Shown here: positions 1-6,334 of the stretch, piece by piece
Layout: each line of letters opens with the position of its first letter
How positions within the stretch are numbered: the first letter of the stretch is position 1
Assembly: GCA_027052175.1 (NCBI GenBank)
Contig: JALUFE010000081.1
Span: 1-34,302, forward strand
Origin: Helicobacteraceae bacterium
Lineage (GTDB): Bacteria > Campylobacterota > Campylobacteria > Campylobacterales > Sulfurimonadaceae
Direction of reading: 5' to 3'
DNA length: 34,302 nt
The notes under the pieces: model-generated
The model's input: the letters and a program-made list of their open reading frames with translations, nothing else
What the model was told of the DNA's origin: nothing
The model's database searches: none
Translations under genes and position numbers: made by a program

Positions 1-78
1 GAAGAAGATATACGAAAAAATAATGTAACTCCTCAAGATGAAATGTTTAACAATTTGGAAAAAAAACTTTTTGGATAA
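1..78 (+). CDS. C-terminal 25 residues of a truncated gene
   Basis: The first frame is open from the window edge to a TAA at 76-78 and reads EEDIRKNNVTPQDEMF...LEKKLFG. The start lies outside the window. The peptide is charged, with no recognisable domain, so no function is offered. It is called coding because the frame is open to the edge and its stop sits one base before a clean-ended inverted-repeat element (80-349). This would fit an element lying just behind a gene. A 78-base open frame alone is weak evidence. Confidence 0.45.
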   Translation, partial: EEDIRKNNVTPQDEMFNNLEKKLFG

Positions 79-79
79 C

Positions 80-349
80 TATTACTCCACCAGCAAACTA
101 ACTCAATTTTAGAGAGGGAAAGAAAGGGTAAGATGTGAGTAGAAAAATTTGCAGGACTAACGAGTTAATTCAAAAACTTTTCTGCTTGCAGATTGCCCTT
201 TATTTCCCTCCCCGAAGGGTGCTGCACTCTTGCCCCTACTCTGCGTTAGTTTCTTTTGATGTAGCTACGGCTACACCTGCAAGAAACTGCCTTGATTAGG
301 AACAAGATTGCAGCATCTAAAATTGAGTTAGTTTGCTGGTGGAGTAATA
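80..349. repeat. MITE-like inverted-repeat element A (34-bp perfect arms)
   Basis: Bases 80-113 and 316-349 are perfect reverse complements (34 bp), beginning TATTACTCCACCAGCAAACT on the left. The 202-base interior holds two further foldings: 116-131 pairs with 193-208 (14 of 16), and 249-255/281-287 (GTTTCTT/AAGAAAC) encloses a core hairpin TGTAGC-TACG-GCTACA at 260-275. No ORF of note is inside. The outermost TA on both ends could be a TA target duplication. The form fits a miniature inverted-repeat transposable element moved by a transposase encoded elsewhere; that is inference. It starts one base after the stop of the upstream gene and could also act as its terminator. Copy number in the genome is unknown from here. 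Confidence 0.75.
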
Positions 350-361
350 AGTAATTATTCA

Positions 362-374
362 AATGATGATCATT
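362..374. promoter_or_regulatory. 6-1-6 palindrome ahead of the DUF523 gene
   Basis: AATGAT-G-ATCATT is a perfect inverted repeat with a one-base centre, 26 bases before the ATG at 400. Its shape resembles a Fur/PerR-type operator (two hexamers around a single base), but the sequence is not a clean Fur consensus. It is recorded as a possible operator only. Confidence 0.3.
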
Positions 375-399
375 GTTTGGAAGGGAGAAGAACGAAACT

Positions 400-843
400 A
401 TGAAGCCTAAAATAATAGTGAGTGCCTGTTTGCTTGGGGAGTATTGCCGTTATGATGGGAAGACAAAGAGGATGGAGGGGATCGAAGAGCTGCTTAAAGA
501 GTATGAGGTTATCCCTTTTTGTCCTGAAGCACCTATTTTTGGAACACCCCGAGAGCGCATCAATGTTGTCATGACAAATGGGGAGAAGCGTATTGTCACC
601 GATGAAACAAATATAGATGTGACCAAGAAGCTAAAAGGGGAGATAGAGCGTTTTTTAGCATCACACCCAAACGCCGATCGTATTATCCTCAAATCCAAAA
701 GTCCCAGCTGCGGCCTTGGAACGACTCCGATTCTCGATGAGAACAAAAAGGTTATAGCCAAAGGCAACGGCTTAGCAGCAGATCTTTTTTTACAGCATTA
801 CAAAAAGAGTGAAATCAGCGACGAACTATCCCTCGCTCATTGA
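400..843 (+). CDS. DUF523 family protein (YbbK-like)
   Basis: 147-residue cytosolic protein of the DUF523 family, whose biochemical role is not established. The family signature is visible: ACLLGEYCRYDGK near the N-terminus, PFCPE about 40 residues in, and ILKSKSPSCG in the C-terminal half. The conserved cysteines suggest metal or Fe-S binding, which is inference. The ORF track starts at a TTG (373), but the family begins at MKPKIIVSACLLG; I therefore chose the ATG at 400, preceded by AAGGGAGAAG. It stands alone on the plus strand, separated from the previous gene by element A, and its last 29 bases overlap the end of the convergent cvfB-like gene. Confidence in the family is high, in function nil. 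Confidence 0.88.
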   Translation: MKPKIIVSACLLGEYCRYDGKTKRMEGIEELLKEYEVIPFCPEAPIFGTPRERINVVMTNGEKRIVTDETNIDVTKKLKGEIERFLASHPNADRIILKSKSPSCGLGTTPILDENKKVIAKGNGLAADLFLQHYKKSEISDELSLAH

Positions 844-1666
844 CTTCAATAAGCCCTTTTTCCTGAAGGAGAACAAGGGTACGTTTGAACTCCTTTTTGC
901 TCATTCCAAAGAACTCCGTGATGGATTCCGGGGTACTTTTTGAGTTAAACGGCAGCCTCCCTTTGTGCTCTTTTAAAAGATCGAGGATCTTTTGCTGTGA
1001 ATCTTTGCTCGCCTTTGCACCAAGTTTTCGTAAACTAAGATCAAGATTGCCGTCCGGGCGGCGTTTTTTGATATAGGCTTTTTTCACCTCACCGATCTCA
1101 AGCGGTTCGAACACTTCGTTTTTATACAGCAGTCCTTCGTATCTGTCTTCAACTATGCATTTGAAACCAAGGTCGGTCTCTTTGATGATGAGCGCTTTGA
1201 CCTCCTGGTTGATTCTAAGCCCCTTTGGGTTGTGATCGAGATACTTCGAGAACTTCTCGGTTGCGACAAGGTGGTGGGTTTTTTCATCGTAAATGATGCG
1301 CAAAAACCTCTTTTCTCCCACTTTGAATGGCTCTTTTTGCATTTTTGAAGGTACAAGCAGATGTTTTGGCAGCCCCCAGTCGACAAAGGCTCCAAAAGGT
1401 GCGATGTCTACCACCTCGAAAAAACCGAACTCATCGAGCATCGCTTTTGGTTTTTTAGTTGTAGCCGTGAGGCGGTCTTCGCTGTCATGATAGATGAAAA
1501 CTTCGACAATGTCACCCTCTTTCATCGCTTTTGTTATGTAGGTATTGGGCAGAAGCACTTCACTGCCGCGTGCATCGCAGAGAAAAAAGCCGAAATCACT
1601 TTTTCTGTTTATTTTAAGTTTGTTAAGTTTTCCAAGCTGGATCATGGGTGTTATTTCTTTATTCAT
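815..1666 (-). CDS. CvfB-like S1 RNA-binding protein
   Basis: 283 residues resembling the CvfB/YitL family: tandem S1-type OB folds followed by a C-terminal winged-helix domain. Visible segments are an N-terminal OB fold (SDFGFFLCDARG), a second S1-like block (FFEVVDIAPFGAFVDWGL, a typical S1 turn), a third near TDLGFKCIVEDRYEGLLY, and a winged-helix end (TPESITEFFGMSKKEFKRTL). In Gram-positive bacteria CvfB affects virulence gene expression and binds RNA; its role in Campylobacterota is not known to me. The ORF track begins at a TTG (1684). I chose the ATG at 1666 because a TATAAT lies exactly six bases upstream, implying a leaderless mRNA. A third possibility is the ATG at 1645 (MIQLGKL). 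The gene is convergent with the DUF523 gene. Confidence 0.85.
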   Translation of the reverse strand: MNKEITPMIQLGKLNKLKINRKSDFGFFLCDARGSEVLLPNTYITKAMKEGDIVEVFIYHDSEDRLTATTKKPKAMLDEFGFFEVVDIAPFGAFVDWGLPKHLLVPSKMQKEPFKVGEKRFLRIIYDEKTHHLVATEKFSKYLDHNPKGLRINQEVKALIIKETDLGFKCIVEDRYEGLLYKNEVFEPLEIGEVKKAYIKKRRPDGNLDLSLRKLGAKASKDSQQKILDLLKEHKGRLPFNSKSTPESITEFFGMSKKEFKRTLVLLQEKGLIEVNERGIVRR

Positions 1667-1672
1667 AATGCA

Positions 1673-1678
1673 ATTATA
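1673..1678 (-). promoter_or_regulatory. -10 box six bases before cvfB-like ATG
   Basis: On the minus strand the sequence reads TATAAT-TGCATT-ATG. With the usual 6-7 base distance from the -10 box to the transcription start, transcription would begin at or next to the A of the start codon. No Shine-Dalgarno is present. Confidence 0.5.
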
Positions 1679-1683
1679 GTGCA

Positions 1684-1716
1684 ATTTGTCATATTTTTAC
1701 GATAGAGGTGACAAAT
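1684..1716. promoter_or_regulatory. Inverted repeat between divergent genes
   Basis: ATTTGTCA (1684-1691) and TGACAAAT (1709-1716) are perfect 8-bp inverted arms 17 bases apart. They lie in the divergent gap between the cvfB-like gene and the zinc-ribbon gene, and just before a TAAAAT (1722-1727) that could serve the latter. This could be an operator covering both promoters, though chance is not excluded in AT-rich DNA. Confidence 0.3.
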
Positions 1717-1751
1717 GAAGATAAAATTACTCAAAAAAGCGGAGAGAGATA

Positions 1752-2099
1752 ATGCTGCTTGGAAAATGCCCTTACTGTGAAGATGGGATGATAGAGGTGC
1801 GAGAGAAGAACGTCAGAGGCAAAAAAGTCAAACTCTATGCCTGCTCCAATGCTCACTGGAAAAGTGAAGATGGGGAGCTTTGGGAGCTTAGAGAGGATGC
1901 TTCGTGCGATTTTCGCATCTGGCAAAATACTCTTGGGCGGTATGGAAAGTGGCTTGGCTACAAGGAGGTGCGCGAACTCTTGGAAGAGGGGGAGATACGC
2001 GTGGAGTTGGTCAGCAAAAGATACGGTAAGAAGATCAACTATGAAAAAAGTGTCATACTCGATAGAGAGTATGGCGTGAGTGTAGTCTGGGATGACTAA
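1752..2099 (+). CDS. Orphan topoisomerase-type C4 zinc-ribbon protein
   Basis: 115 residues. The layout CPYC (6-9), then a basic stretch, then LYACSN (about 28-33), then DASCDFRIWQN (about 49-59) and GYKEVRELLEEGEIR looks like the C-terminal repeat of type IA topoisomerases (Toprim_Crpt-like: two zinc cysteine pairs, a CxFxIW strand, then a helix ending LLxxG). In topoisomerase III these repeats bind single-stranded DNA. Here the ribbon stands alone with no catalytic domain beside it, so the partner is unknown. The ATG is preceded by GGAGAGA. The gene's stop overlaps the convergent pldA gene by four bases. The family assignment is my reading of the motif pattern. Confidence 0.7.
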   Translation: MLLGKCPYCEDGMIEVREKNVRGKKVKLYACSNAHWKSEDGELWELREDASCDFRIWQNTLGRYGKWLGYKEVRELLEEGEIRVELVSKRYGKKINYEKSVILDREYGVSVVWDD

Positions 2100-2977
2100 C
2101 GGCTGATTGAGAGCCCTATAGAGACTTTGTTGACATTGTGGTTGTAGTCGATCAGGCTCTCACCGTAACCGTTGAAGGTTTTGAAGTAGAGAAAGATGTC
2201 GCGGTTGTTGATAACGGGCAGCGGGTAGGAGTAGCTGAACTCTACCGCACTTTTGCGCCGTGAGATGTTCGAGCGCAGTTTAAGGCGGAAGAGGTGCTGT
2301 TTGTATGGCAGGATGAACTGCAGCTGTCCATACCCTATATAGTCGATTAGATCGGGGTTGTAGTCGTTTTTGTCGTGAAATCTGTACCACACTTCAAGCT
2401 CGGTGACAAGATGGCGGTACTGCAAATATGTAGAGAGGCTGGCACGGTTCCAACTTCGTTCATACTCGCCGCCTCTGCCGTTTGACTGATGGATAAAAGC
2501 GAGTTTGAAGCCTTTGAGGAAGCTCTTCTCTCCAAGAAAACGGTATGCCGGAATGGAGATGAAAAGCTCGGGCTGATAGTTCGACTCGCGAAAAAAGGCG
2601 GAAGAAACGTAGACCTGCCAAAAAGAGCGCTGTGTGAAGCCAAAGGAGTATATCTCTCCAAAACCAAGCCAGTCGCTTGCGAAGTCGTAGCGGATACTAA
2701 GCTGAAACTCCGTTTCGACATCTTCGGCTTTGTGTGTACCATTGTCGATGTACTCCGAGTCGTAGCGATACCCAATAGGCAGAAAATAGTTCTCTTTGTA
2801 GGCTTTAAGGTTGAATCCCGAGTGAACGATCTGTGAGAGAGTCGCTTTTGATTCGTCATCTATATCTTCGAGCTCTCTGACGATATTCTCTTTTTGTCTG
2901 TGAATCTCTTCAAAAGTATCCGCAAGTGTCAAATCGCTAAGAAGCAAAAGCAAAAGTGGGAGAAATTTTTTCATCAT
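2096..2977 (-). CDS. pldA: Outer-membrane phospholipase A (PldA)
   Basis: 293-residue outer-membrane phospholipase A (OMPLA), a calcium-dependent barrel that hydrolyses acyl chains of phospholipids in the outer leaflet. An N-terminal signal peptide (MMKKFLPLLLLLLSDLTLA) is followed by a short charged linker and then the barrel. The catalytic block is complete: HQSNGRGG gives His163 and Ser165, and the Asn of ERSWNR falls 12 residues after the Ser, the same spacing as His142/Ser144/Asn156 of the E. coli enzyme. The ORF track runs upstream to 2995; the signal peptide points to the ATG pair at 2977/2974. A TATACT lies exactly six bases before the ATG at 2977 with no Shine-Dalgarno, suggesting a leaderless mRNA. 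The stop overlaps the zinc-ribbon gene by four bases. Confidence 0.92.
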   Translation of the reverse strand: MMKKFLPLLLLLLSDLTLADTFEEIHRQKENIVRELEDIDDESKATLSQIVHSGFNLKAYKENYFLPIGYRYDSEYIDNGTHKAEDVETEFQLSIRYDFASDWLGFGEIYSFGFTQRSFWQVYVSSAFFRESNYQPELFISIPAYRFLGEKSFLKGFKLAFIHQSNGRGGEYERSWNRASLSTYLQYRHLVTELEVWYRFHDKNDYNPDLIDYIGYGQLQFILPYKQHLFRLKLRSNISRRKSAVEFSYSYPLPVINNRDIFLYFKTFNGYGESLIDYNHNVNKVSIGLSISR

Positions 2978-2983
2978 TTTGAG

Positions 2984-2989
2984 AGTATA
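2984..2989 (-). promoter_or_regulatory. -10 box six bases before pldA ATG
   Basis: Minus strand reads TATACT-CTCAAA-ATGATG. The same six-base spacing as at the cvfB-like and rlmB-like genes implies transcription starting at the start codon. Confidence 0.5.
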
Positions 2990-3023
2990 GCACAAATTAA
3001 TATAAATTTAATTGAACTTTAAG

Positions 3024-3029
3024 TATAAT
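3024..3029 (+). promoter_or_regulatory. -10 box of the rpmJ-rplQ operon
   Basis: Perfect TATAAT preceded by TTTAAG, with no clear -35 hexamer, as is usual for the main sigma factor of Campylobacterota. The predicted transcription start is about 3036-3038, directly at the foot of the folded leader. Confidence 0.6.
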
Positions 3030-3038
3030 TCGCATCCA

Positions 3039-3161
3039 CTTTAGTGCTTTAGCTCAAAGTCAGAGTGTTTTTAGATGTACATTCGTTGTGCTTCTAAAAA
3101 TGTTGGCAAGGCGTTTAAGCCGGCCTGGAAGTACTAAAGATGAGGAAATACCAAGGGAGCT
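3039..3161 (+). ncRNA. Structured 5' leader of the rpmJ operon
   Basis: About 125 bases of untranslated leader. A closing stem pairs CTTTAGTGCTT (3039-3049) with AAGTACTAAAG (3129-3139): 11 pairs, one of them G-U. Inside is a long hairpin, TTTTTAGA...TCTAAAAA around 3068-3100, with further pairing toward an ATTCGTT loop, plus a GC-rich GGC/GCC segment at 3104-3124. AGCTC at 3051-3055 can pair with GAGCT at 3157-3161, which includes part of the GGGAG ribosome-binding site of rpmJ. That would make a pseudoknot masking translation. A cis-acting autoregulatory element for the operon (S4 regulates the equivalent operon in E. coli through a pseudoknot) is inference. The 5-bp pseudoknot is the weakest part. 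Confidence 0.55.
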
Positions 3162-3164
3162 TAG

Positions 3165-3278
3165 ATGAAAGTTCGCGCTTCAGTAAAGAAGATGTGTGAT
3201 GATTGTAAAGTCATCAAGAGAAAAGGTATTGTCAGAGTAATCTGCAAGAACAAAAAACATAAACAGAGACAAGGATAA
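3165..3278 (+). CDS. rpmJ: 50S ribosomal protein L36
   Basis: Too short for the ORF track. The frame reads [21 protein letters not shown] and ends HKQRQG before TAA at 3276-3278, giving 37 residues. This is the classic bL36 with its zinc ligands (CDDC, then the later Cys and His: ICKNKKH). It packs against 23S rRNA near the peptidyl transferase/L6 region. GGGAG lies eight bases or so before the ATG. It is the first gene of the operon and is followed two bases later by rpsM. In many bacteria infA or secY precede it; here a promoter and leader do, so the operon is transcribed independently of the upstream spc-type genes. Confidence 0.97.
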   Translation: MKVRASVKKMCDDCKVIKRKGIVRVICKNKKHKQRQG

Positions 3279-3280
3279 TC

Positions 3281-3643
3281 ATGGCACGTATTGCTGGTGT
3301 TGATTTACCTAAGAAAAAGAGAATCGAGTATGGCCTAACATATATCTACGGTATAGGTCTTCATACTTCTAGAAAGATACTTGACGCTACAGGTATCTCT
3401 TACGACAAAAGAGTCTATGAACTTACAGAAGAGGATGTAGCCGCGATCACGAAAGAGATCCGTGAAAACTACACGGTCGAGGGTGATCTTCGTAAACAAG
3501 TGGCAATGGACATCAAAGCGCTTATGGACCTCGGTAACTACAGAGGTCTCAGACACAGACGCGGTCTTCCTGTAAGAGGACAAAAAACCAAGACGAACGC
3601 TCGTACTCGCAAGGGTAAGAGAAAAACCGTCGGTGCAGCGTAA
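3281..3643 (+). CDS. rpsM: 30S ribosomal protein S13
   Basis: 120 residues, full length for uS13. It starts [26 protein letters not shown], carries the helix-two-turn-helix region, and ends in the basic tail with [19 protein letters not shown]13 sits in the head of the small subunit, bridges to the large subunit and contacts P-site tRNA. It starts two bases after the rpmJ stop, so the two are probably translated together, and it is followed by rpsK after 19 bases with an AGAGAGG-type ribosome-binding site. Confidence 0.98.
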   Translation: MARIAGVDLPKKKRIEYGLTYIYGIGLHTSRKILDATGISYDKRVYELTEEDVAAITKEIRENYTVEGDLRKQVAMDIKALMDLGNYRGLRHRRGLPVRGQKTKTNARTRKGKRKTVGAA

Positions 3644-3662
3644 GTAAGAGAGGATAGAAAAG

Positions 3663-4055
3663 ATGGCAAAAAGAAAAGCTGTTAGAAAAAAGATAGTCAA
3701 GAAAAATATCGCTCGCGGTATCGTTCATATCGCTGCGTCATTTAACAACACTCTCGTTACTATTACTGACGAGATGGGAAATATGATCGCATGGAGTTCT
3801 GCCGGAAGCCTTGGTTTCAAGGGGAGCAAAAAATCCACTCCGTTCGCGGCACAGGCAGCTGTAGAAGCAGCTATGGAAAAAGCGAAAATCCACGGTATCA
3901 AAGAAGTCGGTATCAAAGTGCAAGGTCCAGGTTCAGGTAGAGAGACTGCAGTGAAAACTGTCGGTGCTATCGAAGGCATCAGAGTACTTTATCTAAAAGA
4001 TGTTACACCGTTGCCACACAACGGATGTAGAGCGCCTAAGCGTCGTAGAGTATAA
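3663..4055 (+). CDS. rpsK: 30S ribosomal protein S11
   Basis: 130 residues, full length for uS11. Family landmarks are [18 protein letters not shown], the segment [15 protein letters not shown], and the C-terminal rRNA-binding tail [12 protein letters not shown]11 forms part of the small-subunit platform near the mRNA exit site. The N-terminal 20 residues are very basic, as expected. It is third in the operon, with AGGAGG-like AAGGAGG just after its stop serving rpsD. Confidence 0.98.
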   Translation: MAKRKAVRKKIVKKNIARGIVHIAASFNNTLVTITDEMGNMIAWSSAGSLGFKGSKKSTPFAAQAAVEAAMEKAKIHGIKEVGIKVQGPGSGRETAVKTVGAIEGIRVLYLKDVTPLPHNGCRAPKRRRV

Positions 4056-4067
4056 GGAGGTTGAGAC

Positions 4068-4694
4068 ATGGCAAGATATAGAGGTCCAGTAGAGAAAATC
4101 GAAAGAAGATTTGGAGTCAGCCTCAACCTCAAAGGTGAGAGAAGACTCGCAGGTAAGAGTGCGCTTGACAAAAGACCATACGGTCCCGGTCAGCACGGTC
4201 AAAGAAGAAAGAAGGTTTCCGAGTACGGTTTGCAGCTTGCTGAGAAGCAAAAAGCGAAATTTATGTACGGTGTTGCTGAGAAGCAGTTTAGAAACCTCTT
4301 TAAAGAAGCGAAAAGAAGACAGGGAAATGCAGGTAACAACCTCATTACACTTCTTGAGCAGAGATTGGACAATGTCGTTTACAGAATGGGATTTGCAAGC
4401 ACGAGAAGATTTGCAAGACAGCTTGTAACGCACGGTCACGTTCTTGTAGACGGCAAGAGAGTGGACATTCCGTCTTACAGAGTCAAACCTGGTCAAAAAA
4501 TCGAAATCAAAGAGAAATCAAAAAACAACCCTCAAATCCAAAGAGCGATCGAACTTACCAACCAGACAGGTATCGCTCCATGGGTTGATGTAGATCAAGA
4601 GAAGGTTTTTGGTATCTTTACAAGACTCCCTGAAAGAGAAGAGGTCGTTATCCCTGTTGAAGAGAGACTTATCGTTGAGCTTTACTCTAAATAA
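4068..4694 (+). CDS. rpsD: 30S ribosomal protein S4
   Basis: 208 residues, full length for uS4. [16 protein letters not shown] starts the protein, [11 protein letters not shown] follows, and an S4 RNA-binding domain (about 97-160: [15 protein letters not shown]...[15 protein letters not shown]) is clear. There are no N-terminal zinc cysteines, so this is the C-minus form. S4 nucleates assembly of the small-subunit body on 16S rRNA. In E. coli it is also the repressor that binds the leader of this operon, which makes it the natural candidate ligand for the folded leader upstream of rpmJ (inference). A strong AAGGAGG precedes its ATG. Confidence 0.98.
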   Translation: MARYRGPVEKIERRFGVSLNLKGERRLAGKSALDKRPYGPGQHGQRRKKVSEYGLQLAEKQKAKFMYGVAEKQFRNLFKEAKRRQGNAGNNLITLLEQRLDNVVYRMGFASTRRFARQLVTHGHVLVDGKRVDIPSYRVKPGQKIEIKEKSKNNPQIQRAIELTNQTGIAPWVDVDQEKVFGIFTRLPEREEVVIPVEERLIVELYSK

Positions 4695-4718
4695 TAAGAA
4701 AAACTAAAAGGCGGATAC

Positions 4719-5711
4719 ATGAAAAAGATCAAGACTACTCCACTTGCTCCACAAGAGTTTGAGGTAGAACAAATAAGCGAGAATGAAGCGAATGTTATCG
4801 CCTATCCTTTTGAAACAGGGTATGCGGTTTCTCTCGCTCATCCGCTTCGCCGTTTCTTATTAAGCAGTTCGGTCGGGTACGCTCCGTACGCGATCAAGAT
4901 AGAGGGGGCCAAGCATGAGTTCGACTCCGTTCGTGGGATGCTTGAGGATATCTCCGACTTTATTCTCAACCTCAAAGATGTTCGTTTCAAACTTTTGGAT
5001 GGTACGACGGATGTAGAGGTTGAGTACAACTTCGCAGGTCCATGCGAGATCAAAGGAAGCGATCTCAGCGGCGATGCGGTTGAGGTTGTTACCCCGGATG
5101 CGCATTTGGCAACTTTGAACGAAGAAGCGACGTTGAATTTTTCGCTCAAGATCGCTCAGGGTATTGGTTATGTACCGAGTGAAGATATCATCGATGAAGT
5201 ATCGGATGATTATATCGCTCTGGATGCATATTTCACTCCGGTCAAGAGTGCCACCTACAAGATAGAAAACGTACTTGTCGAGGATAATCCAAATTTCGAG
5301 AAAGTAGTGTTTAGCATCAAGACGGATGGACAGATTTCTCCGATCGATGCATTTAAAAACTCGTTGGAAGTGATGTACGCACAGCTTGGTGTGTTCAATT
5401 CCGAAATCAGCATCAAATCTCCATCGACGATCGAGAGAGTCGAAGAGTCTGCAGAACTCAAAAAACTCACTCAGCCGATCGACACACTGGGATTGAGCGC
5501 GAGAAGTTACAACTGCCTTGACAGATCGAACATCAAGTATGTTGGAGAAATCGTCATGATGAGTCCGAACGATCTAAAAAATGTCAAGAATCTCGGGAAA
5601 AAATCCTATGATGAGATCGTTGAAAAACTTAACGAGTATGGGTTCGAGGTAGGAAGCAAGCTTCCTGAAGAGGTCGAAAGCGCACTCAAAAAGAAAATAG
5701 AAGCTAAATAA
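4719..5711 (+). CDS. rpoA: DNA-directed RNA polymerase alpha subunit
   Basis: 330 residues. The N-terminal dimerisation domain (about 20-235) contains the assembly segment [16 protein letters not shown]. After a linker, the C-terminal domain (about 250-320) has [20 protein letters not shown] and [10 protein letters not shown], carrying the Arg, Asn and Lys that contact UP-element DNA and activators. It forms the alpha dimer that seeds core RNA polymerase. It lies 24 bases after rpsD with an AAAGGCGGA ribosome-binding site, and rplQ follows after 10 bases: the standard order. Confidence 0.98.
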   Translation: MKKIKTTPLAPQEFEVEQISENEANVIAYPFETGYAVSLAHPLRRFLLSSSVGYAPYAIKIEGAKHEFDSVRGMLEDISDFILNLKDVRFKLLDGTTDVEVEYNFAGPCEIKGSDLSGDAVEVVTPDAHLATLNEEATLNFSLKIAQGIGYVPSEDIIDEVSDDYIALDAYFTPVKSATYKIENVLVEDNPNFEKVVFSIKTDGQISPIDAFKNSLEVMYAQLGVFNSEISIKSPSTIERVEESAELKKLTQPIDTLGLSARSYNCLDRSNIKYVGEIVMMSPNDLKNVKNLGKKSYDEIVEKLNEYGFEVGSKLPEEVESALKKKIEAK

Positions 5712-5721
5712 GGATAGGAAG

Positions 5722-6072
5722 ATGAGACATCGTCACGGATATAGAAAACTAGGTCGTACAAGTGCTCACAGAAAAGCACTTCTTATGAACCTAAGCATCG
5801 CTCTTTTGGAGCATGGCAAAATCGAAACAACGGTTGAAAAGGCAAAAGAGCTTCGCGGTTTCATCGAAAAGCTCATCACAAAAGCCAAAAAAGGTGACAG
5901 CAATGCTCACAGAGCTGTTTTTGCTGTTCTAAGAGACAAAGAAGCTACAAAAAAACTTGTCAACGAAGTAGCTCCTCAGTACGTTGAGAGAAACGGTGGT
6001 TACACTAGAATCATCAAGACAAGAACAAGACGCGGCGACGCTGCGGATATGGCTTTCATCGAATTGGTATAA
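5722..6072 (+). CDS. rplQ: 50S ribosomal protein L17
   Basis: 116 residues, the short core form of bL17: [21 protein letters not shown] at the start, an [11 protein letters not shown] helix, and [26 protein letters not shown] at the end. L17 lies by the polypeptide exit tunnel. It is the last gene of the operon. Its stop is followed by a GGGC-TTCG-GCCC hairpin (6087-6098) whose downstream U run is poor, so termination may be inefficient or Rho-dependent. Confidence 0.98.
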   Translation: MRHRHGYRKLGRTSAHRKALLMNLSIALLEHGKIETTVEKAKELRGFIEKLITKAKKGDSNAHRAVFAVLRDKEATKKLVNEVAPQYVERNGGYTRIIKTRTRRGDAADMAFIELV

Positions 6073-6086
6073 TTCGAAACCCTCCC

Positions 6087-6098
6087 GGGCTTCGGCCC
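6087..6098 (+). terminator. Weak hairpin after rplQ
   Basis: GGGC-TTCG-GCCC forms a 4-bp stem on a stable UUCG tetraloop 15 bases after the rplQ stop. It is followed by ATATCTCTTT rather than a clean U tract, so it is a weak intrinsic terminator at best. Confidence 0.4.
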
Positions 6099-6116
6099 AT
6101 ATCTCTTTAAATACGA

Positions 6117-6122
6117 TATAAT
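6117..6122 (+). promoter_or_regulatory. Possible -10 box ahead of element C/aldo-keto reductase
   Basis: A perfect TATAAT (context ACGATATAATTC) reads toward the aldo/keto reductase. It lies more than 200 bases from that gene with element C in between. Another TATAAT overlaps the rplQ stop (6068-6073). Either could be chance in AT-rich DNA. Confidence 0.3.
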
Positions 6123-6133
6123 TCTTTTTCTAA

Positions 6134-6311
6134 ATATAGATATACATCAATGTTTCATCAAGAAGAGTTTGATTTTTTCCTTGCGAATCATTTGAAATGT
6201 TATTAAGAATGCAAAACTCGCTTCGCTCAGACAGTTGCATTTTTGCCGTTGGCACATAATCTTTCAAACTAAAAATCAAAATTCTTTCTTCAACATTGAT
6301 CTCTATCTATG
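6134..6311. repeat. Decayed inverted-repeat element C
   Basis: A long imperfect inverted repeat fills the gap between rplQ and the aldo/keto reductase. Left arm ATAGATATACATCAATGTT...TTTGATTTTT (6136-6177) matches the reverse complement of AAAAATCAAA...AACATTGATCTCTATCTAT (about 6271-6310) with mismatches and a two-base length difference. The middle holds an apical hairpin ATGCAA...TTGCAT at about 6209-6240 with the loop CGCTTCGCTCAG. There is no coding potential. The form suggests an old MITE-like insertion; unlike A and B it lacks the GTAGC/GCTAC core. It could also act as a transcript-end structure for rplQ. Confidence 0.5.
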
Positions 6312-6334
6312 AATGTTAAGTAAGAAGGATACCT

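Noticed and set aside
80-349. CRISPR array
   Set aside because: There are two inverted arms, not several direct repeats with spacers, and no cas gene in the window.
2347-2859. 170-codon ORF inside pldA on the same strand in another frame
   Set aside because: Low-complexity Ser/Thr/Arg-rich shadow of the pldA frame, which carries the catalytic triad.
3039-3139. 5S-like or SRP RNA gene ahead of rpmJ
   Set aside because: The fold is closed by a terminal stem like 5S, but the conserved 5S and SRP sequences are absent, and it lies in the leader of a protein operon with no terminator between.
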